Positions 17,386 to 28,012 of a stretch of DNA of 64,000 nucleotides are shown piece after piece; position 1 is the stretch's first letter, and the number at the start of each line of letters is the position of its first letter. The DNA lies in the NCBI RefSeq assembly GCF_001467825.1, contig NZ_LNYK01000016.1:322246-386245 (forward strand), written 5' to 3'. Source of the stretch: Legionella londiniensis (lineage in GTDB: Bacteria > Pseudomonadota > Gammaproteobacteria > Legionellales > Legionellaceae). Both the position numbers and the translations under genes were made by a program. A model generated the notes under the pieces. The model was given only the letters and a program-made list of their open reading frames with translations. It made no database searches and was not told where the DNA came from.

Positions 17386-18120
17386 TTGAAGCATAAATTA
17401 CCTCAACATGTTGCCATCGTAATGGATGGCAATGGGCGTTGGGCAGAACGCCGCGGCTTGCCGCGCGTTGAAGGGCATCGGGTAGGCATAGAGGCGGTAA
17501 AATCTGTCATACAATGTTGTATTGAAAAAAAAATCGCAGTACTCAGCCTCTTTGCCTTCAGCAGCGAAAATTGGTCAAGGCCGGAAACAGAAGTTGATTT
17601 TCTGATGAAGCTTTTCATTCGGGCGCTGGAGCAAGAAATACAAACTCTGCATAAGCATGGAATTTCATTGCGATTTATTGGAGACCGCACCCAGTTGTCA
17701 GAGAAATTGCGCACTGCGATGAAAGCATCTGAGGAATTAACAAAAGCTAACCGCCGCCTCATATTAAATATAGCGGTGAATTATAGTGGGAAATGGGATA
17801 TTATCCAGGCTGTTAATCAGCTTTTAAGCAAGCATTCTGCCGGGAATGGTGAAGTTTTTGTAATCAATGACAGTTTTTTTGCCAGTTTTTTGAGCACTCA
17901 TGATTTGCCTGAACCCGATTTGTTTATCCGCACCAGCGGTGAGTTAAGAATCAGCAATTTTTTTCTCTGGCAGCTTGCCTATACTGAATTGTATTTTACA
18001 GATACGCACTGGCCTGATTTTTCTGTTCAGGAATTTGAAAAAGCATTAACAAGTTTTGGCCTGCGTAATCGCCGTTTCGGCCAGGTATCAACACAAGAAA
18101 ACGGAAAAGACCATGTTTAA
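17386..18120 (+). CDS. uppS: Isoprenyl transferase, undecaprenyl diphosphate synthase
   Basis: 244 residues, starting with TTG at 17386 behind a GAAGAAGTAGG ribosome site. It makes the C55 lipid carrier for peptidoglycan and LPS. Conserved blocks are [17 protein letters not shown] (catalytic Asp), the HRVG segment, [14 protein letters not shown], and the C-terminal [19 protein letters not shown]. The gene overlaps cdsA by 8 bases, the usual ispU-cdsA-rseP order. dxr, which precedes uppS in some relatives, is not adjacent here. Confidence 0.96.
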   Translation: MKHKLPQHVAIVMDGNGRWAERRGLPRVEGHRVGIEAVKSVIQCCIEKKIAVLSLFAFSSENWSRPETEVDFLMKLFIRALEQEIQTLHKHGISLRFIGDRTQLSEKLRTAMKASEELTKANRRLILNIAVNYSGKWDIIQAVNQLLSKHSAGNGEVFVINDSFFASFLSTHDLPEPDLFIRTSGELRISNFFLWQLAYTELYFTDTHWPDFSVQEFEKALTSFGLRNRRFGQVSTQENGKDHV

Positions 18121-18916
18121 ACAGCGGCTGTATACGACTTTAGTACTGGTGCCCCTGGTTTTGCTTGCCATTTATTTAGCCTATTCCTGGATATTGGTTG
18201 GCGTGCTTCTCGTTATCGTTTTAATAGGCGGTTGGGAATGGACCCAACTGATTCCTCTTCATGATTATACAAAAAAAATTTTATTTATAGCCTTGCTCCT
18301 GCCCGCCATATGGCTGAGTACGTTATGGTTAACTTACTGGCTGTTTGCAGGAATTGTAATCTGGGGACTGATTTTACTGGCGGTCATTACGTTTCCTGAT
18401 TCGCAAAAAATCTGGGGATTTCCTATTATTGTAGGGGGGAGTTGTTTTTTATTGCTGCCTTTATTTGCCAGCGCGCTGGCAGCTATCTACCAGTATCCTG
18501 CAGGTCGGGATTTGATGATTTATTTGCTGTTTTTAGTATGGGCTGCCGATATTGGCGCCTATTTAACAGGCAAGCGCATGGGCAAGCATAAACTGATACC
18601 GGAAGTTAGCCCCGGTAAAACGATAGAGGGGGTGACTGGGGGATTTGCCCTGGCCATGGCGGTAGCGGCAGCAGGCCATTGGTACTTCGCTCCGCAATGT
18701 GCTGTTTATTGGTATATTTTATCGGGAGCGGTTGCCTTGATTTCCATTTTAGGAGACTTGTTTATTAGTATCTTGAAAAGACGCTGCAAATTAAAGGATA
18801 CGGGCCACATTTTCCCAGGCCATGGAGGGGTGCTTGACCGTTTGGACAGCATGATAGCCGCCAGCCCTTTTTTTTATTCAGGCCTTTTACTCATGCCGCA
18901 GGGGGTTGTTTCATAA
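18113..18916 (+). CDS. cdsA: Phosphatidate cytidylyltransferase
   Basis: 267 residues from ATG 18113, inside the end of uppS, with GGAAAAGA as ribosome site. It makes CDP-diacylglycerol for phospholipids. It is a multi-pass membrane protein. The CDP-diglyceride synthetase signature is complete near the C-terminus: [20 protein letters not shown] followed by [27 protein letters not shown] segment and SPGKTIEG match the active-site region. Confidence 0.96.
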   Translation: MFKQRLYTTLVLVPLVLLAIYLAYSWILVGVLLVIVLIGGWEWTQLIPLHDYTKKILFIALLLPAIWLSTLWLTYWLFAGIVIWGLILLAVITFPDSQKIWGFPIIVGGSCFLLLPLFASALAAIYQYPAGRDLMIYLLFLVWAADIGAYLTGKRMGKHKLIPEVSPGKTIEGVTGGFALAMAVAAAGHWYFAPQCAVYWYILSGAVALISILGDLFISILKRRCKLKDTGHIFPGHGGVLDRLDSMIAASPFFYSGLLLMPQGVVS

Positions 18917-19005
18917 ACTTAAAGATAAAGTGTGCCGCCTGAATTCAGCGGAGTAAGCAAAATTTGAATGCGGGTTGCACGGCGTGTCCCTCAAGGATAT
19001 GAATT

Positions 19006-20358
19006 ATGTTGCTAACATTAGTGTATTTTGTTCTTGCTTTATTGCTATTGATCACCATTCATGAGTTTGGCCATTTTATCGTGGCCCGTCTCTGTAATGT
19101 GAAAGTCTTGCGGTTTTCGTTTGGTTTTGGAAAAGTACTGGCGAGCTTTCGCGATAAACACGGAACAGAGTTTGCATGGTCAGCGTTCCCTCTCGGCGGG
19201 TATGTCAAAATGCTTGATGAGTCGGAGGGGGAGGTGCCGGCAGAAGAGAGGCACCTTGCTTTTAACAACAAATCAGTTTGGGCTCGTATTGCTATTGTGG
19301 CCGCGGGTCCGCTGTTTAATCTTCTCTTTGCTTTTTTTGCTTTATGGCTCGTCATGGTCATTGGCATCAAATCACTGGCTCCCATGATCGACGCAGTCAA
19401 GCCAGGCAGCATTGCGGCACAGGCAGGACTTAAGCCGCAACAGGAAATTTTAAGTATAAATGATGAGCCTGTTACCAGCTGGCGTGATTTTCAGTATGCC
19501 TTAATTTCTTATCTTGGGAGTAAAGAATCTGTCAGCCTGACTGTAAAATCACTTACCAGCAATGAAAAAACCACCGTCACTCTCTCTTTAAAAAACTGGC
19601 AGCTACAAGAAAAAAAGCCAGACTTGCTAAGTAGCCTCGGCATTACGCCTTTTATCCCCAAGGTTTTGCCTGTAATTGGTCAGGTTAAAAAGGATACGCC
19701 TGCCTTTCAGGCGGGGTTGCTCAGCGGTGATAAAATTCTTGCCGTTAATGATAAAACCATTTCCGATTGGTTTGAGTTGGTTGACGTGGTTAAGAAAAAA
19801 CCTGATGAAGTGCTTTTGTTCACTATTGAACGACAGGGAATTCAGAAAAAAATTGCAGTCAAGGTGGAGAAAACTCTGGTGAACGGCAAAGAACAGGGTT
19901 TTCTCGGGGTTTATTCAAAAAAAGCAAACTGGCCAGATAACTGGCTTCGGCTTCATCGTCTGGGTCCTGTTGAAGCTATAGGCGCCGCATTTAAACAAAC
20001 AGCGGAGCTCACAGGTACGACATTTGTTCTGATGGCTCGCCTGGCCGCAGGAAAATTACCCCTGCACAGCATCAGCGGACCTGTAGGCATAGCGCAGGGT
20101 GCCGGTGAGTCGGGAAGAAGCGGTTTGCCGTATTATCTTTTTTTTCTCGCCCTTGTCAGCGTCAGTCTTGGTGTATTGAACTTGCTGCCTATTCCTATGC
20201 TGGATGGAGGGCATTTGCTCTTTTGCCTCTTTGAGCTTATCAGCCGGCGCCCTGTTTCCGAATCCGTGAAATCAGCGGGTGTCTATGTGGGGTTTTTGCT
20301 CTTGATCGCGCTCACGATCATTGCTCTAACAAATGATTTGGCAAGGCTTGCATCATAG
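19006..20358 (+). CDS. rseP: RseP site-2 intramembrane metalloprotease
   Basis: 450 residues. RseP cleaves anti-sigma factors and signal peptides within the inner membrane. The zinc site HEFGH is in the first membrane helix (ITIHEFGHFIVARL). Two PDZ domains follow (around residues 115-195 and 205-290), and the LDG motif is in LNLLPIPMLDGGHL. There are four membrane segments. It lies between cdsA and bamA in the standard envelope cluster. Confidence 0.96.
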   Translation: MLLTLVYFVLALLLLITIHEFGHFIVARLCNVKVLRFSFGFGKVLASFRDKHGTEFAWSAFPLGGYVKMLDESEGEVPAEERHLAFNNKSVWARIAIVAAGPLFNLLFAFFALWLVMVIGIKSLAPMIDAVKPGSIAAQAGLKPQQEILSINDEPVTSWRDFQYALISYLGSKESVSLTVKSLTSNEKTTVTLSLKNWQLQEKKPDLLSSLGITPFIPKVLPVIGQVKKDTPAFQAGLLSGDKILAVNDKTISDWFELVDVVKKKPDEVLLFTIERQGIQKKIAVKVEKTLVNGKEQGFLGVYSKKANWPDNWLRLHRLGPVEAIGAAFKQTAELTGTTFVLMARLAAGKLPLHSISGPVGIAQGAGESGRSGLPYYLFFLALVSVSLGVLNLLPIPMLDGGHLLFCLFELISRRPVSESVKSAGVYVGFLLLIALTIIALTNDLARLAS

Positions 20359-20380
20359 CAAATCAAAAACTGCGATTACA

Positions 20381-20413
20381 GACAAATTGTTTTATTATTT
20401 GTTCTGATTTGTC
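20381..20413 (+). terminator. Weak stem-loop after rseP
   Basis: GACAAAT (20381-20387) and ATTTGTC (20407-20413) can pair around a T-rich loop just after the rseP stop. It is AT-rich and lacks a clean U-tract, so it is only a possible attenuator before the bamA promoter. Confidence 0.3.
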
Positions 20414-20422
20414 TCAGGTTTC

Positions 20423-20449
20423 TTGACAGCGATGGCCAGTTGCTATAAA
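20423..20449 (+). promoter_or_regulatory. Candidate bamA promoter
   Basis: A perfect TTGACA at 20423-20428 is followed 15 bases later by TATAAA at 20444-20449. The spacing is slightly short but both boxes are good. It would give bamA its own promoter within the envelope cluster, with a leader of about 100 bases. Confidence 0.55.
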
Positions 20450-20557
20450 AAGGTTCATTTTTATATGCATGCTCTAAGAACCTAAATCCATGCGTTCACC
20501 CAGTTTTATGCGTTAAGCAGATATGGGATGCAATTTATCCTGGAAGTAAAAAAAATA

Positions 20558-22870
20558 ATGAAAAAAATCAGTAAAAAAATCGCACTAGGCCTTTATTGTT
20601 CTGCTTCACTCATTTGGTCTGCTGAAGTTGGTGCCGCAAATGGATTTGTCGTTCAGGATATCAAAATCTTCGGCTTACAGAGAGTCAGCCAGGGTACGGT
20701 TTTAAACTACCTTCCAGTTCAGGTGGGCGAACACATCGATTCCAGCGCCACGCCTGCCATCATCCGTGCTCTTTATGATACCGGCTTTTTCCAGTCCGTT
20801 GTTTTAGAACGCCAGGGCAATACCTTGATTGTGCGTGTGGTTGAACGGGCCACAATCGGATCCATCAATGTTACCGGCAATACCGAGATACCCGCTGACA
20901 AGATGAAAGAAATTTTAAAAGATCTGGGTCTCGTTCAGGGGCGGGTTTTTCAGAGCGCGGCGCTTGAGCGGCTGGAAAAAGAATTAAAGCAAGTGTATAA
21001 CGCCCATGGCAAATATAATGCCCGCATTGAATCAAATGTCACGGCGTTAACAGAAAATCGCGTGGCTATCAGCGTGACTATCTCTGAAGGCCGGGTATCT
21101 CGAATTAAAGAAATAAAAATTATTGGCAATCATGATTTTTCCGATAGTGAATTGTTATCAGAGTTTGCCTTAACGACCAGTAATTTTTTTACCTATTTCA
21201 CAAAGAAGGATCAGTACACAAAAGCCGCGATGGATGCTTCTTTAGAGGCATTGCGATCTTTTTATCTTGACAGAGGGTATCTCAAGTTCAACATCGTATC
21301 TTCTCAAGTGATGCTGTCACCTGATAAAAAGGATGTATTTATCAATATTCACATTGAAGAAGGCCCTCAATATCGTTTTTCAGGGTTTCATGTCGCAGGA
21401 AAAACAATATTGCCCAAGGAAAAAATTGATGCTTTGATTAAAGTTAAAAAAGGGACTGTTTTTTCGCGTAAGGCAGTGACCGAAAGCATATCAGCAATTG
21501 GCCAGGCATTGGGTGATGTGGGCTACGGCTTTCCTGCCATTAATGCTGAGCCTCGCATCGATGAGAAAGATAAAACAGTATTTATTACTTTTTTAGTCGA
21601 CCCAGGCCGTCATGTATATGTAAGACGCATCAATTTTCACGGCAACACCAAAACGGGCGATTATGTTTTGCGTAACATCATTCGGCAGAATGAAGGTGCG
21701 TTATTATCCTTGCATAACATTAAAGAATCAGAACGGCAGCTTAGGCTTTTGAGCTATCTGAAAAATATCAACGTGAAAACTACGCCTGTTCCAGGAGCCA
21801 ACAACCAGGTAGATTTGGATATTCATGTGGAAGAGGCGCCTTCGGCAGAAGCCAGTGCCGCTTTAGGTTATGGCTCAAATGGGCCGCAGGTTAACGCCTC
21901 ATTCAATCAGTATAATTTCATGGGTACCGGACGTACGGTAGGGTTTGCATTTAATGCAAGCTACTGGGGCCAGAATTATTCGATGAATTACTATAACCCT
22001 TTTTATACCAACACTGGCGTAGGCCGGGGATTTAATTTGTATTACCAAACTGTCGATCCAAGAAAGCTCGATGTATCTGCTTACAGTTCTGACCGTTTTG
22101 GAGGCGATGTTAATTACAATATGCTGCTCAGTGAAAACAGCAGCTTGCAGTTTGGGCTGGGTTACCAGGGACTAAACATCAAATCAGTGGGCACCGTGCA
22201 GCAGATTCAGAATTTTGTGAATCTATACGGCCGCAATTTTAACCAAATTCGCCTCCATGCAGGTTGGAACCGGAACTCCTACGACCAAATGCCTTATCCC
22301 AATCAGGGAATCAATCAGCAGGCAAGCTTGTTACTGGCGCTGCCTGCGACCTCTGAGTCGTTAGAGTATTATAAAGCGTCTTATCAGACCCGCTTTTACT
22401 ATCCCCTGTTTCGCGGCTTTATCTTCACAGCCCTCGGCAATATCGCCTATGGCAATACGTTTAACAATAAAGGGTTGCCATTTTTTGAAAACTATTTTGC
22501 AGGCGGTATCGCCCAGCCTGGCCAGGTCCGAGGTTACGAAACCTACTCTTTGGGTCCTCAGGATAATCGGGGCAATTCTTTGGGAGCTAATTTTCTAGTC
22601 AATGGCAGTGCGGCCTTGATATTGCCCTATCCTTTAAGCCGGGATACTTTTCGGACCAGCGCTTTTATTGATGCGGGCAATGTGTTTGTGCAAGGAACCC
22701 CGCCGGAGCTGGCTGGCTCAGATGCAGGCCCGATGCGGTATTCTGCCGGTGTTGCTTTGGAATGGCGTTCTCCATTTGGCCCAATTGCGTTCAGTGTTGC
22801 AAAACCGCTGAACAAACAGCCGACAGATGAAGAACAGATATTCCAGTTTACATTATCATCAAGTTTTTAA
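20558..22870 (+). CDS. bamA: Outer membrane protein assembly factor BamA
   Basis: 770 residues from ATG 20558, which places a classical signal peptide (MKKISKKIALG to VGAA) at the N-terminus; ATG 20528 would add ten residues. BamA folds beta-barrel proteins into the outer membrane. Five POTRA domains occupy about residues 28-425 (first strand FVVQDIKIFGLQRVSQGTV), followed by the 16-strand barrel. The barrel's final strand ends in Phe (FQFTLSSSF), the expected BAM signal. VRGYETYSLGP is the conserved VRGF-type loop-6 motif. skp follows. Confidence 0.97.
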   Translation: MKKISKKIALGLYCSASLIWSAEVGAANGFVVQDIKIFGLQRVSQGTVLNYLPVQVGEHIDSSATPAIIRALYDTGFFQSVVLERQGNTLIVRVVERATIGSINVTGNTEIPADKMKEILKDLGLVQGRVFQSAALERLEKELKQVYNAHGKYNARIESNVTALTENRVAISVTISEGRVSRIKEIKIIGNHDFSDSELLSEFALTTSNFFTYFTKKDQYTKAAMDASLEALRSFYLDRGYLKFNIVSSQVMLSPDKKDVFINIHIEEGPQYRFSGFHVAGKTILPKEKIDALIKVKKGTVFSRKAVTESISAIGQALGDVGYGFPAINAEPRIDEKDKTVFITFLVDPGRHVYVRRINFHGNTKTGDYVLRNIIRQNEGALLSLHNIKESERQLRLLSYLKNINVKTTPVPGANNQVDLDIHVEEAPSAEASAALGYGSNGPQVNASFNQYNFMGTGRTVGFAFNASYWGQNYSMNYYNPFYTNTGVGRGFNLYYQTVDPRKLDVSAYSSDRFGGDVNYNMLLSENSSLQFGLGYQGLNIKSVGTVQQIQNFVNLYGRNFNQIRLHAGWNRNSYDQMPYPNQGINQQASLLLALPATSESLEYYKASYQTRFYYPLFRGFIFTALGNIAYGNTFNNKGLPFFENYFAGGIAQPGQVRGYETYSLGPQDNRGNSLGANFLVNGSAALILPYPLSRDTFRTSAFIDAGNVFVQGTPPELAGSDAGPMRYSAGVALEWRSPFGPIAFSVAKPLNKQPTDEEQIFQFTLSSSF

Positions 22871-23066
22871 GCAGGGCTAGTCCAGATAAATTTTGCTTAT
22901 TAAATATGGAATGACCCTAACAAAACGCAATGAGTTGTGCTAGGATTCATCCTGCATAACGAACTGGATGGTTTGACATGGTTACATCAACAACCGGATT
23001 GTATCGTTCGTTGTTTTTTTTGGTATTTTGCATAGTGTAAAAATCATACTCAAGGGGAGTGGAATA

Positions 23067-23567
23067 ATGAAGCGATTAAGTGGTTTCCTGGCGGCAATGA
23101 TATTGTCTTTGGGAGTTGGCGTTGCATTTGCAGACGGCACAAAAATTGGGGTCGTGGATTTGCAAAAAATTATGCAAACTGCAAAGCAAATGAAAGAAAT
23201 ACAAAAAAAACTGGAAAAGGAATTTAAGCCAAGACGCGACAAACTGGTTGAGATGGAAAAACAAATCAAGCAGGAAATGGAGAAATTTAAGCGCGATAGT
23301 GCTGTGATGAGCCAGGCCAAGCGTAAGGAACTCGAAAAGAAGATTATCAGCGAACAGCGTAAATTTGAGCAGGAAGGCCAGCAATATCAACAGGAATTAA
23401 GCACAGCGCATAACGAAGCTATGGAAGAATTTTATAACAAGATTCGCCAGGCCATTGCCAAGGTAGCTGAACAGGATAAATATGATATTGTTCTGCAGAA
23501 AGATGCTGCTCCATTCAGTGCTGATAAGCTTGATGTAACCAACCGCGTTCTGGAAGAAATTAGCTGA
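23067..23567 (+). CDS. skp: OmpH/Skp-family periplasmic chaperone
   Basis: 166 residues from ATG 23067 with a GGGGAGTGG ribosome site. A signal peptide (residues ~1-23, ending AFA) is followed by KIGVVDLQKIMQ, then a long Lys/Glu-rich coiled coil that forms the tentacles of the trimer, then IVLQKDAAPF. It carries unfolded outer-membrane proteins to BamA. Its place straight after bamA is canonical. lpxD, which usually follows skp, is not here. Confidence 0.94.
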   Translation: MKRLSGFLAAMILSLGVGVAFADGTKIGVVDLQKIMQTAKQMKEIQKKLEKEFKPRRDKLVEMEKQIKQEMEKFKRDSAVMSQAKRKELEKKIISEQRKFEQEGQQYQQELSTAHNEAMEEFYNKIRQAIAKVAEQDKYDIVLQKDAAPFSADKLDVTNRVLEEIS

Positions 23568-23574
23568 CATCTGA

Positions 23575-23611
23575 TTTTGGTGTTAACTTCACAATACAGT
23601 TAACACCAAAA
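23575..23611. terminator. 14-bp stem-loop after skp
   Basis: TTTTGGTGTTAACT (23575-23588) and AGTTAACACCAAAA (23598-23611) pair perfectly around a 9-base loop, eight bases after the skp stop. The T/A ends sit inside the stem instead of as a free U-tail. It may end skp transcripts or protect their 3' end. Confidence 0.55.
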
Positions 23612-23808
23612 AACATTGGCGATACGGTTATTTGCGCCATTTAATTATTCTAATACCCAACTGCTCTTCGTTATCAATGCATTGATGAGTTGCGCAAACA
23701 ATTCATAAAGAGCAGTAAATTTGCAAATAAAACCTTATCATTATCTTAAATCAGCCTATGATGCTCCGTATGTTTTCTAAGTAACAGTCATGGAGAGTGA
23801 GAAAATTT

Positions 23809-24267
23809 ATGAGTGGAATTGTGGATATTAACAACATTCTTAATTTGCTGCCCCACCGCTATCCTTTTATTCTAGTTGATAAAATATTGGAATTTAAAGA
23901 TTTTGAATACCTAACAGCCATTAAAAATGTAACCATGAATGAACCTTTTTTTAATGGCCATTTTCCTGGAAATCCGATCATGCCCGGTGTGTTGATGCTT
24001 GAAGCATTGGCGCAAGCCAGTGCGCTTTTATCCAGCCTGTCCCGCAAACCACAAGAAGGCTTTGATTTCTTATATTTTTTCGCAGGTATTGATAATGCCC
24101 GTTTTAAACAGGTGGTGATTCCAGGAGATCAATTAAGACTAGAAGTGAAATTGATAGGGCAGAAACGCGATTTTTGGCGCATGCATGGCGAGGCTTTTGT
24201 TGATGACAAATTGGCTTGTTCTGCCGATTTAATGAGCGCTGCGAAGGAAGTAAAACGTGATCAATGA
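23809..24267 (+). CDS. fabZ: 3-hydroxyacyl-ACP dehydratase FabZ
   Basis: 152 residues from ATG 23809 (a GTG at 23797 is also in frame). FabZ dehydrates 3-hydroxyacyl-ACP in fatty-acid synthesis and competes with lipid A synthesis for substrate. The hotdog-fold marks are LLPHRYPFILVD with the catalytic His, and NGHFPGNPIMPGVLMLEALA with the catalytic Glu on the helix. Its end overlaps lpxA by 11 bases. Confidence 0.97.
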   Translation: MSGIVDINNILNLLPHRYPFILVDKILEFKDFEYLTAIKNVTMNEPFFNGHFPGNPIMPGVLMLEALAQASALLSSLSRKPQEGFDFLYFFAGIDNARFKQVVIPGDQLRLEVKLIGQKRDFWRMHGEAFVDDKLACSADLMSAAKEVKRDQ

Positions 24268-25027
24268 GCATGCAATAATTCACCCTGAAGCAAAATTGGC
24301 AAAAGGCGTCAGTATCGGGCCTGGTTCAATCATTGGCGCTGATGTTGAGATTGGGGAAAACACCTGGATTGGCCCGCATGTCGTCATTCAGGGTCCGACA
24401 ACCATAGGTAAAAATAATAAAATATTTCAATTTGCCTCTGTTGGAGATGAGCCGCAGGATATGACTTATCGTGGTGAGCCAACTCGTCTTGAAATTGGCG
24501 ATAATAACGTCATTCGCGAATTTTGTATGATTAGCCGCGGTACAGTTAAAGGAGGCGGGGTAACAAGGCTTGGCAATCAAAATTTTTTAATGGCCTATAC
24601 TCATGTAGGGCATGATTGCATGATTGGCAATCATGTTATCATGGTTAATTATGCAGCGCTTTCAGGACATGTGATTGTTCATGATTATGCCAATATTGGT
24701 GCTTATGCGGCTGTTCATCAATTCTGTCAGATTGGCGCTTACGCATTCATTGCGCGTGCAACATATGTCACGAAAGATGTTTTGCCCTATGTGATGATAG
24801 CAGGACATACAACAGCGGCATGTGGGATTAACACCGTTGGACTTCGACGCCGCGGCTTTTCTTCTTCTGCAATTGATTATCTGCGCAGGGCTTATAAAAT
24901 CATATTCCGCCGCGGTTTAACTGTGCAGCAAGCCATAGCGGAGCTCGAAGTTTTGCTTCCTGAATGCCCCGAGATTTTACCTATGATTGAAGCGTTAAAC
25001 CAGTCAACACGTGGTATTGTGCGATAA
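24257..25027 (+). CDS. lpxA: Acyl-ACP:UDP-GlcNAc O-acyltransferase LpxA
   Basis: 256 residues, starting with GTG inside fabZ. It catalyses the first acylation step of lipid A. A left-handed beta-helix of hexapeptide repeats fills residues 1-190. The catalytic His is in MAYTHVGHDCMIGNH, and the substrate-binding AAVHQFCQIG and AGHTTAACGINTVGLRRRGF follow. A C-terminal helical domain closes the protein. lpxB, which follows lpxA in E. coli, is replaced here by serS. Confidence 0.97.
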   Translation: MINEHAIIHPEAKLAKGVSIGPGSIIGADVEIGENTWIGPHVVIQGPTTIGKNNKIFQFASVGDEPQDMTYRGEPTRLEIGDNNVIREFCMISRGTVKGGGVTRLGNQNFLMAYTHVGHDCMIGNHVIMVNYAALSGHVIVHDYANIGAYAAVHQFCQIGAYAFIARATYVTKDVLPYVMIAGHTTAACGINTVGLRRRGFSSSAIDYLRRAYKIIFRRGLTVQQAIAELEVLLPECPEILPMIEALNQSTRGIVR

Positions 25028-25085
25028 AATGAATGGAAAAATGATTCCTGCTTCATTTTCCCAATTTTTAGCGGAGTGTGGTTAA

Positions 25086-26366
<1,281 letters not shown>

Positions 26367-26433
26367 TGCTTATAAAGCATAATTAAAGAGCATAACTTGG
26401 ATAGACAAAATTTGCGCTAATGCCGCATGTTAT

Positions 26434-26883
26434 TTAAGGTACCTCCAAATTGGTATGATTGCCTGGCTTGATGTCTTTTAAAATTACGCTGGCAAAGTCA
26501 TTGCGCTTGGCATTAATAAATAAATAGCCATTGCCCAGTTCATAAACAAACCAGCAGACTTGCTCGTTGTTATTCCAATGTTGCCAGGTCACGCAAAATG
26601 CGCCTTCCGAAGTTACGGTCCATACACCTGAATCAGCTTGCGGCTGATTGTTGGCAAGCGGCAAGGCAAATTTTCCCACTGTCTTCCCCGCTTTGCCAAA
26701 ATAACCGGTGAATGGGTTAATCACCAATTCATCATTGATGACAGCAAGAGGAACGCTGGAAATAGTTGTATCCTGAAAGATCTGTACAATTTGATAATTG
26801 CTTAAGGATTTAAGGGTTGCGGCTTGAACAGCAGGAGTCGCAAGAGAAATGATAAGGATAGGTAAGAGAATAAACTGTTTCAT
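26434..26883 (-). CDS. Small secreted protein of unknown function (DUF995-like)
   Basis: 149 residues from ATG 26883, which gives a clean signal peptide (MKQFILLPILIISLATPAVQA). The mature part has a beta-rich pattern with two Cys and the segments GVWTVTSEGAFCVTWQHW and CWFVYELGNGYLFI. This layout ('G.W....g.fC..w...C..v....') resembles small periplasmic DUF995-type proteins. No enzyme motif is visible. It stands alone between convergent serS and a structured intergenic region. Function unknown. Confidence 0.75.
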   Translation of the reverse strand: MKQFILLPILIISLATPAVQAATLKSLSNYQIVQIFQDTTISSVPLAVINDELVINPFTGYFGKAGKTVGKFALPLANNQPQADSGVWTVTSEGAFCVTWQHWNNNEQVCWFVYELGNGYLFINAKRNDFASVILKDIKPGNHTNLEVP

Positions 26884-26996
26884 GTTCCATGCCATCATAT
26901 ATCCATATTATTAAAGATTAGCATAATCAGATTTTGTGATCATTCTAAGTTTGGTTCGACCTTGTGCTCTGATCTTGTTTAACGTGGCGAAGTATG

Positions 26997-27079
26997 CGAG
27001 TTAGTGGGCCGGGAGCTCCCCGAATACGGCTTCGCTCCCGGTGCATTTGCAGTCTTCCAGCCCAAATCCGCACAACTCG
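26997..27079. repeat. Nested inverted repeat, structured intergenic sequence
   Basis: CCGGGAG (27009-27015) pairs with CTCCCGG (27035-27041), and CGAGTT (26997-27002) with AACTCG (27074-27079) outside it. It lies downstream of the ZIP transporter and upstream of the small secreted protein gene. It is a possible terminator for the first or a dispersed REP-like element. Confidence 0.4.
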
Positions 27080-27105
27080 TAACGCGGAGATGGAAATTGC
27101 AAAAA

Positions 27106-27861
27106 TTATACATAGGCTGCGACTGAGGCCATCAATAGAAATCCTATAATCACAAAGCTAAAGTGATTCAGATTGCAGCAGCGCTCCACCATCACACAGC
27201 GCTCAAGCCCATGCAAGGTACCAAGATAAAGAAATGTTCCTGCGGAAGCCGCAATCAAAATCGGATCAAACAGAGAGTGGGTTTCCATACCATGGCCAAA
27301 ATACCACCCGATAAAAATTCCAAGAGGCGTCATGAGAGCAAAGGCGAGAAAGAATGCCAGGCTTTTAGCCGTGCTGAGCGAAGTTTTATTCAATTGAACT
27401 GCAATAGCAAAACTTTCTGCCCACTTATGGGTAATAATGGCTAAAAACAGCATGATGATCACTGGATAATCATGAGTAAAGCCAAGCGCTGTTCCTAAAA
27501 CCAGGGAGTGAAATGAAAGCATCAGCCAGGCAAGCAGGGCAAAAGCGGGATGGCTGCTGTCTTGATGGTGATACAGCTCACGACCTAAATGCTCAAACCA
27601 TAAAAAAATCAAAAAAATAATGCCTGTGATAATGTAGGCAAAAGGATATTCATATCCCATTTGGGCAAACATTGCGTTGGATTCAGGCAGCATATGCAAG
27701 AGAGCAGCTCCGAGGAATACTCCTGTTGCCAAGGTCTCGCCCAGAGGAAAGTCAAAATGCTCGTTGGCGGCAAGCCTCCTTTTAAATGGATACCAGCCAG
27801 CAAGCAAGACAACGGCTAAAATGCTAATTGCAAAAAACAGTTTTAATGTGGCCGTGGCCAT
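27106..27861 (-). CDS. ZIP-family divalent metal transporter
   Basis: 251 residues with about eight membrane segments. ZIP proteins import zinc, iron or manganese. Conserved metal-site segments are ALLHMLPES in TM2, SFHSLVLGTALG in TM4 and HKWAESFAIA in TM5, plus LGTLHGLE near the C-terminus. The TM4 'HS..LGxALG' and TM5 'HKxxE' match the ZIP signature. The His-rich loop is modest (HHQDSSH). The neighbouring CDF exporter at 28013-29152 lies upstream on the same strand, so import and export genes are adjacent. The substrate cannot be told from sequence. Confidence 0.88.
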   Translation of the reverse strand: MATATLKLFFAISILAVVLLAGWYPFKRRLAANEHFDFPLGETLATGVFLGAALLHMLPESNAMFAQMGYEYPFAYIITGIIFLIFLWFEHLGRELYHHQDSSHPAFALLAWLMLSFHSLVLGTALGFTHDYPVIIMLFLAIITHKWAESFAIAVQLNKTSLSTAKSLAFFLAFALMTPLGIFIGWYFGHGMETHSLFDPILIAASAGTFLYLGTLHGLERCVMVERCCNLNHFSFVIIGFLLMASVAAYV

Positions 27862-27897
27862 AATGAATATTCCTCAGGTAAAAAAATCAGAAGTATA

Positions 27898-27933
27898 GGC
27901 TTCAAGTCAGGATCAGGGGAAGCCTTAATCCTG
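27898..27933 (-). promoter_or_regulatory. Interleaved inverted repeats in the ZIP gene leader
   Basis: GGCTTC (27898-27903) pairs with GAAGCC (27919-27924), and CAGGAT (27908-27913) pairs with ATCCTG (27928-27933). The two stems interlock like an H-type pseudoknot, or could be alternative hairpins. They lie 37-72 bases upstream of the ZIP start codon, a plausible place for metal-responsive RNA control. Confidence 0.3.
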
Positions 27934-28012
27934 GATTCAGTTCTTAGTTCCCGTATTAGTATCTTTTGCCAACACAGGCTTATGGGCTGAATAATATTTT
28001 CACATTCTGTAT

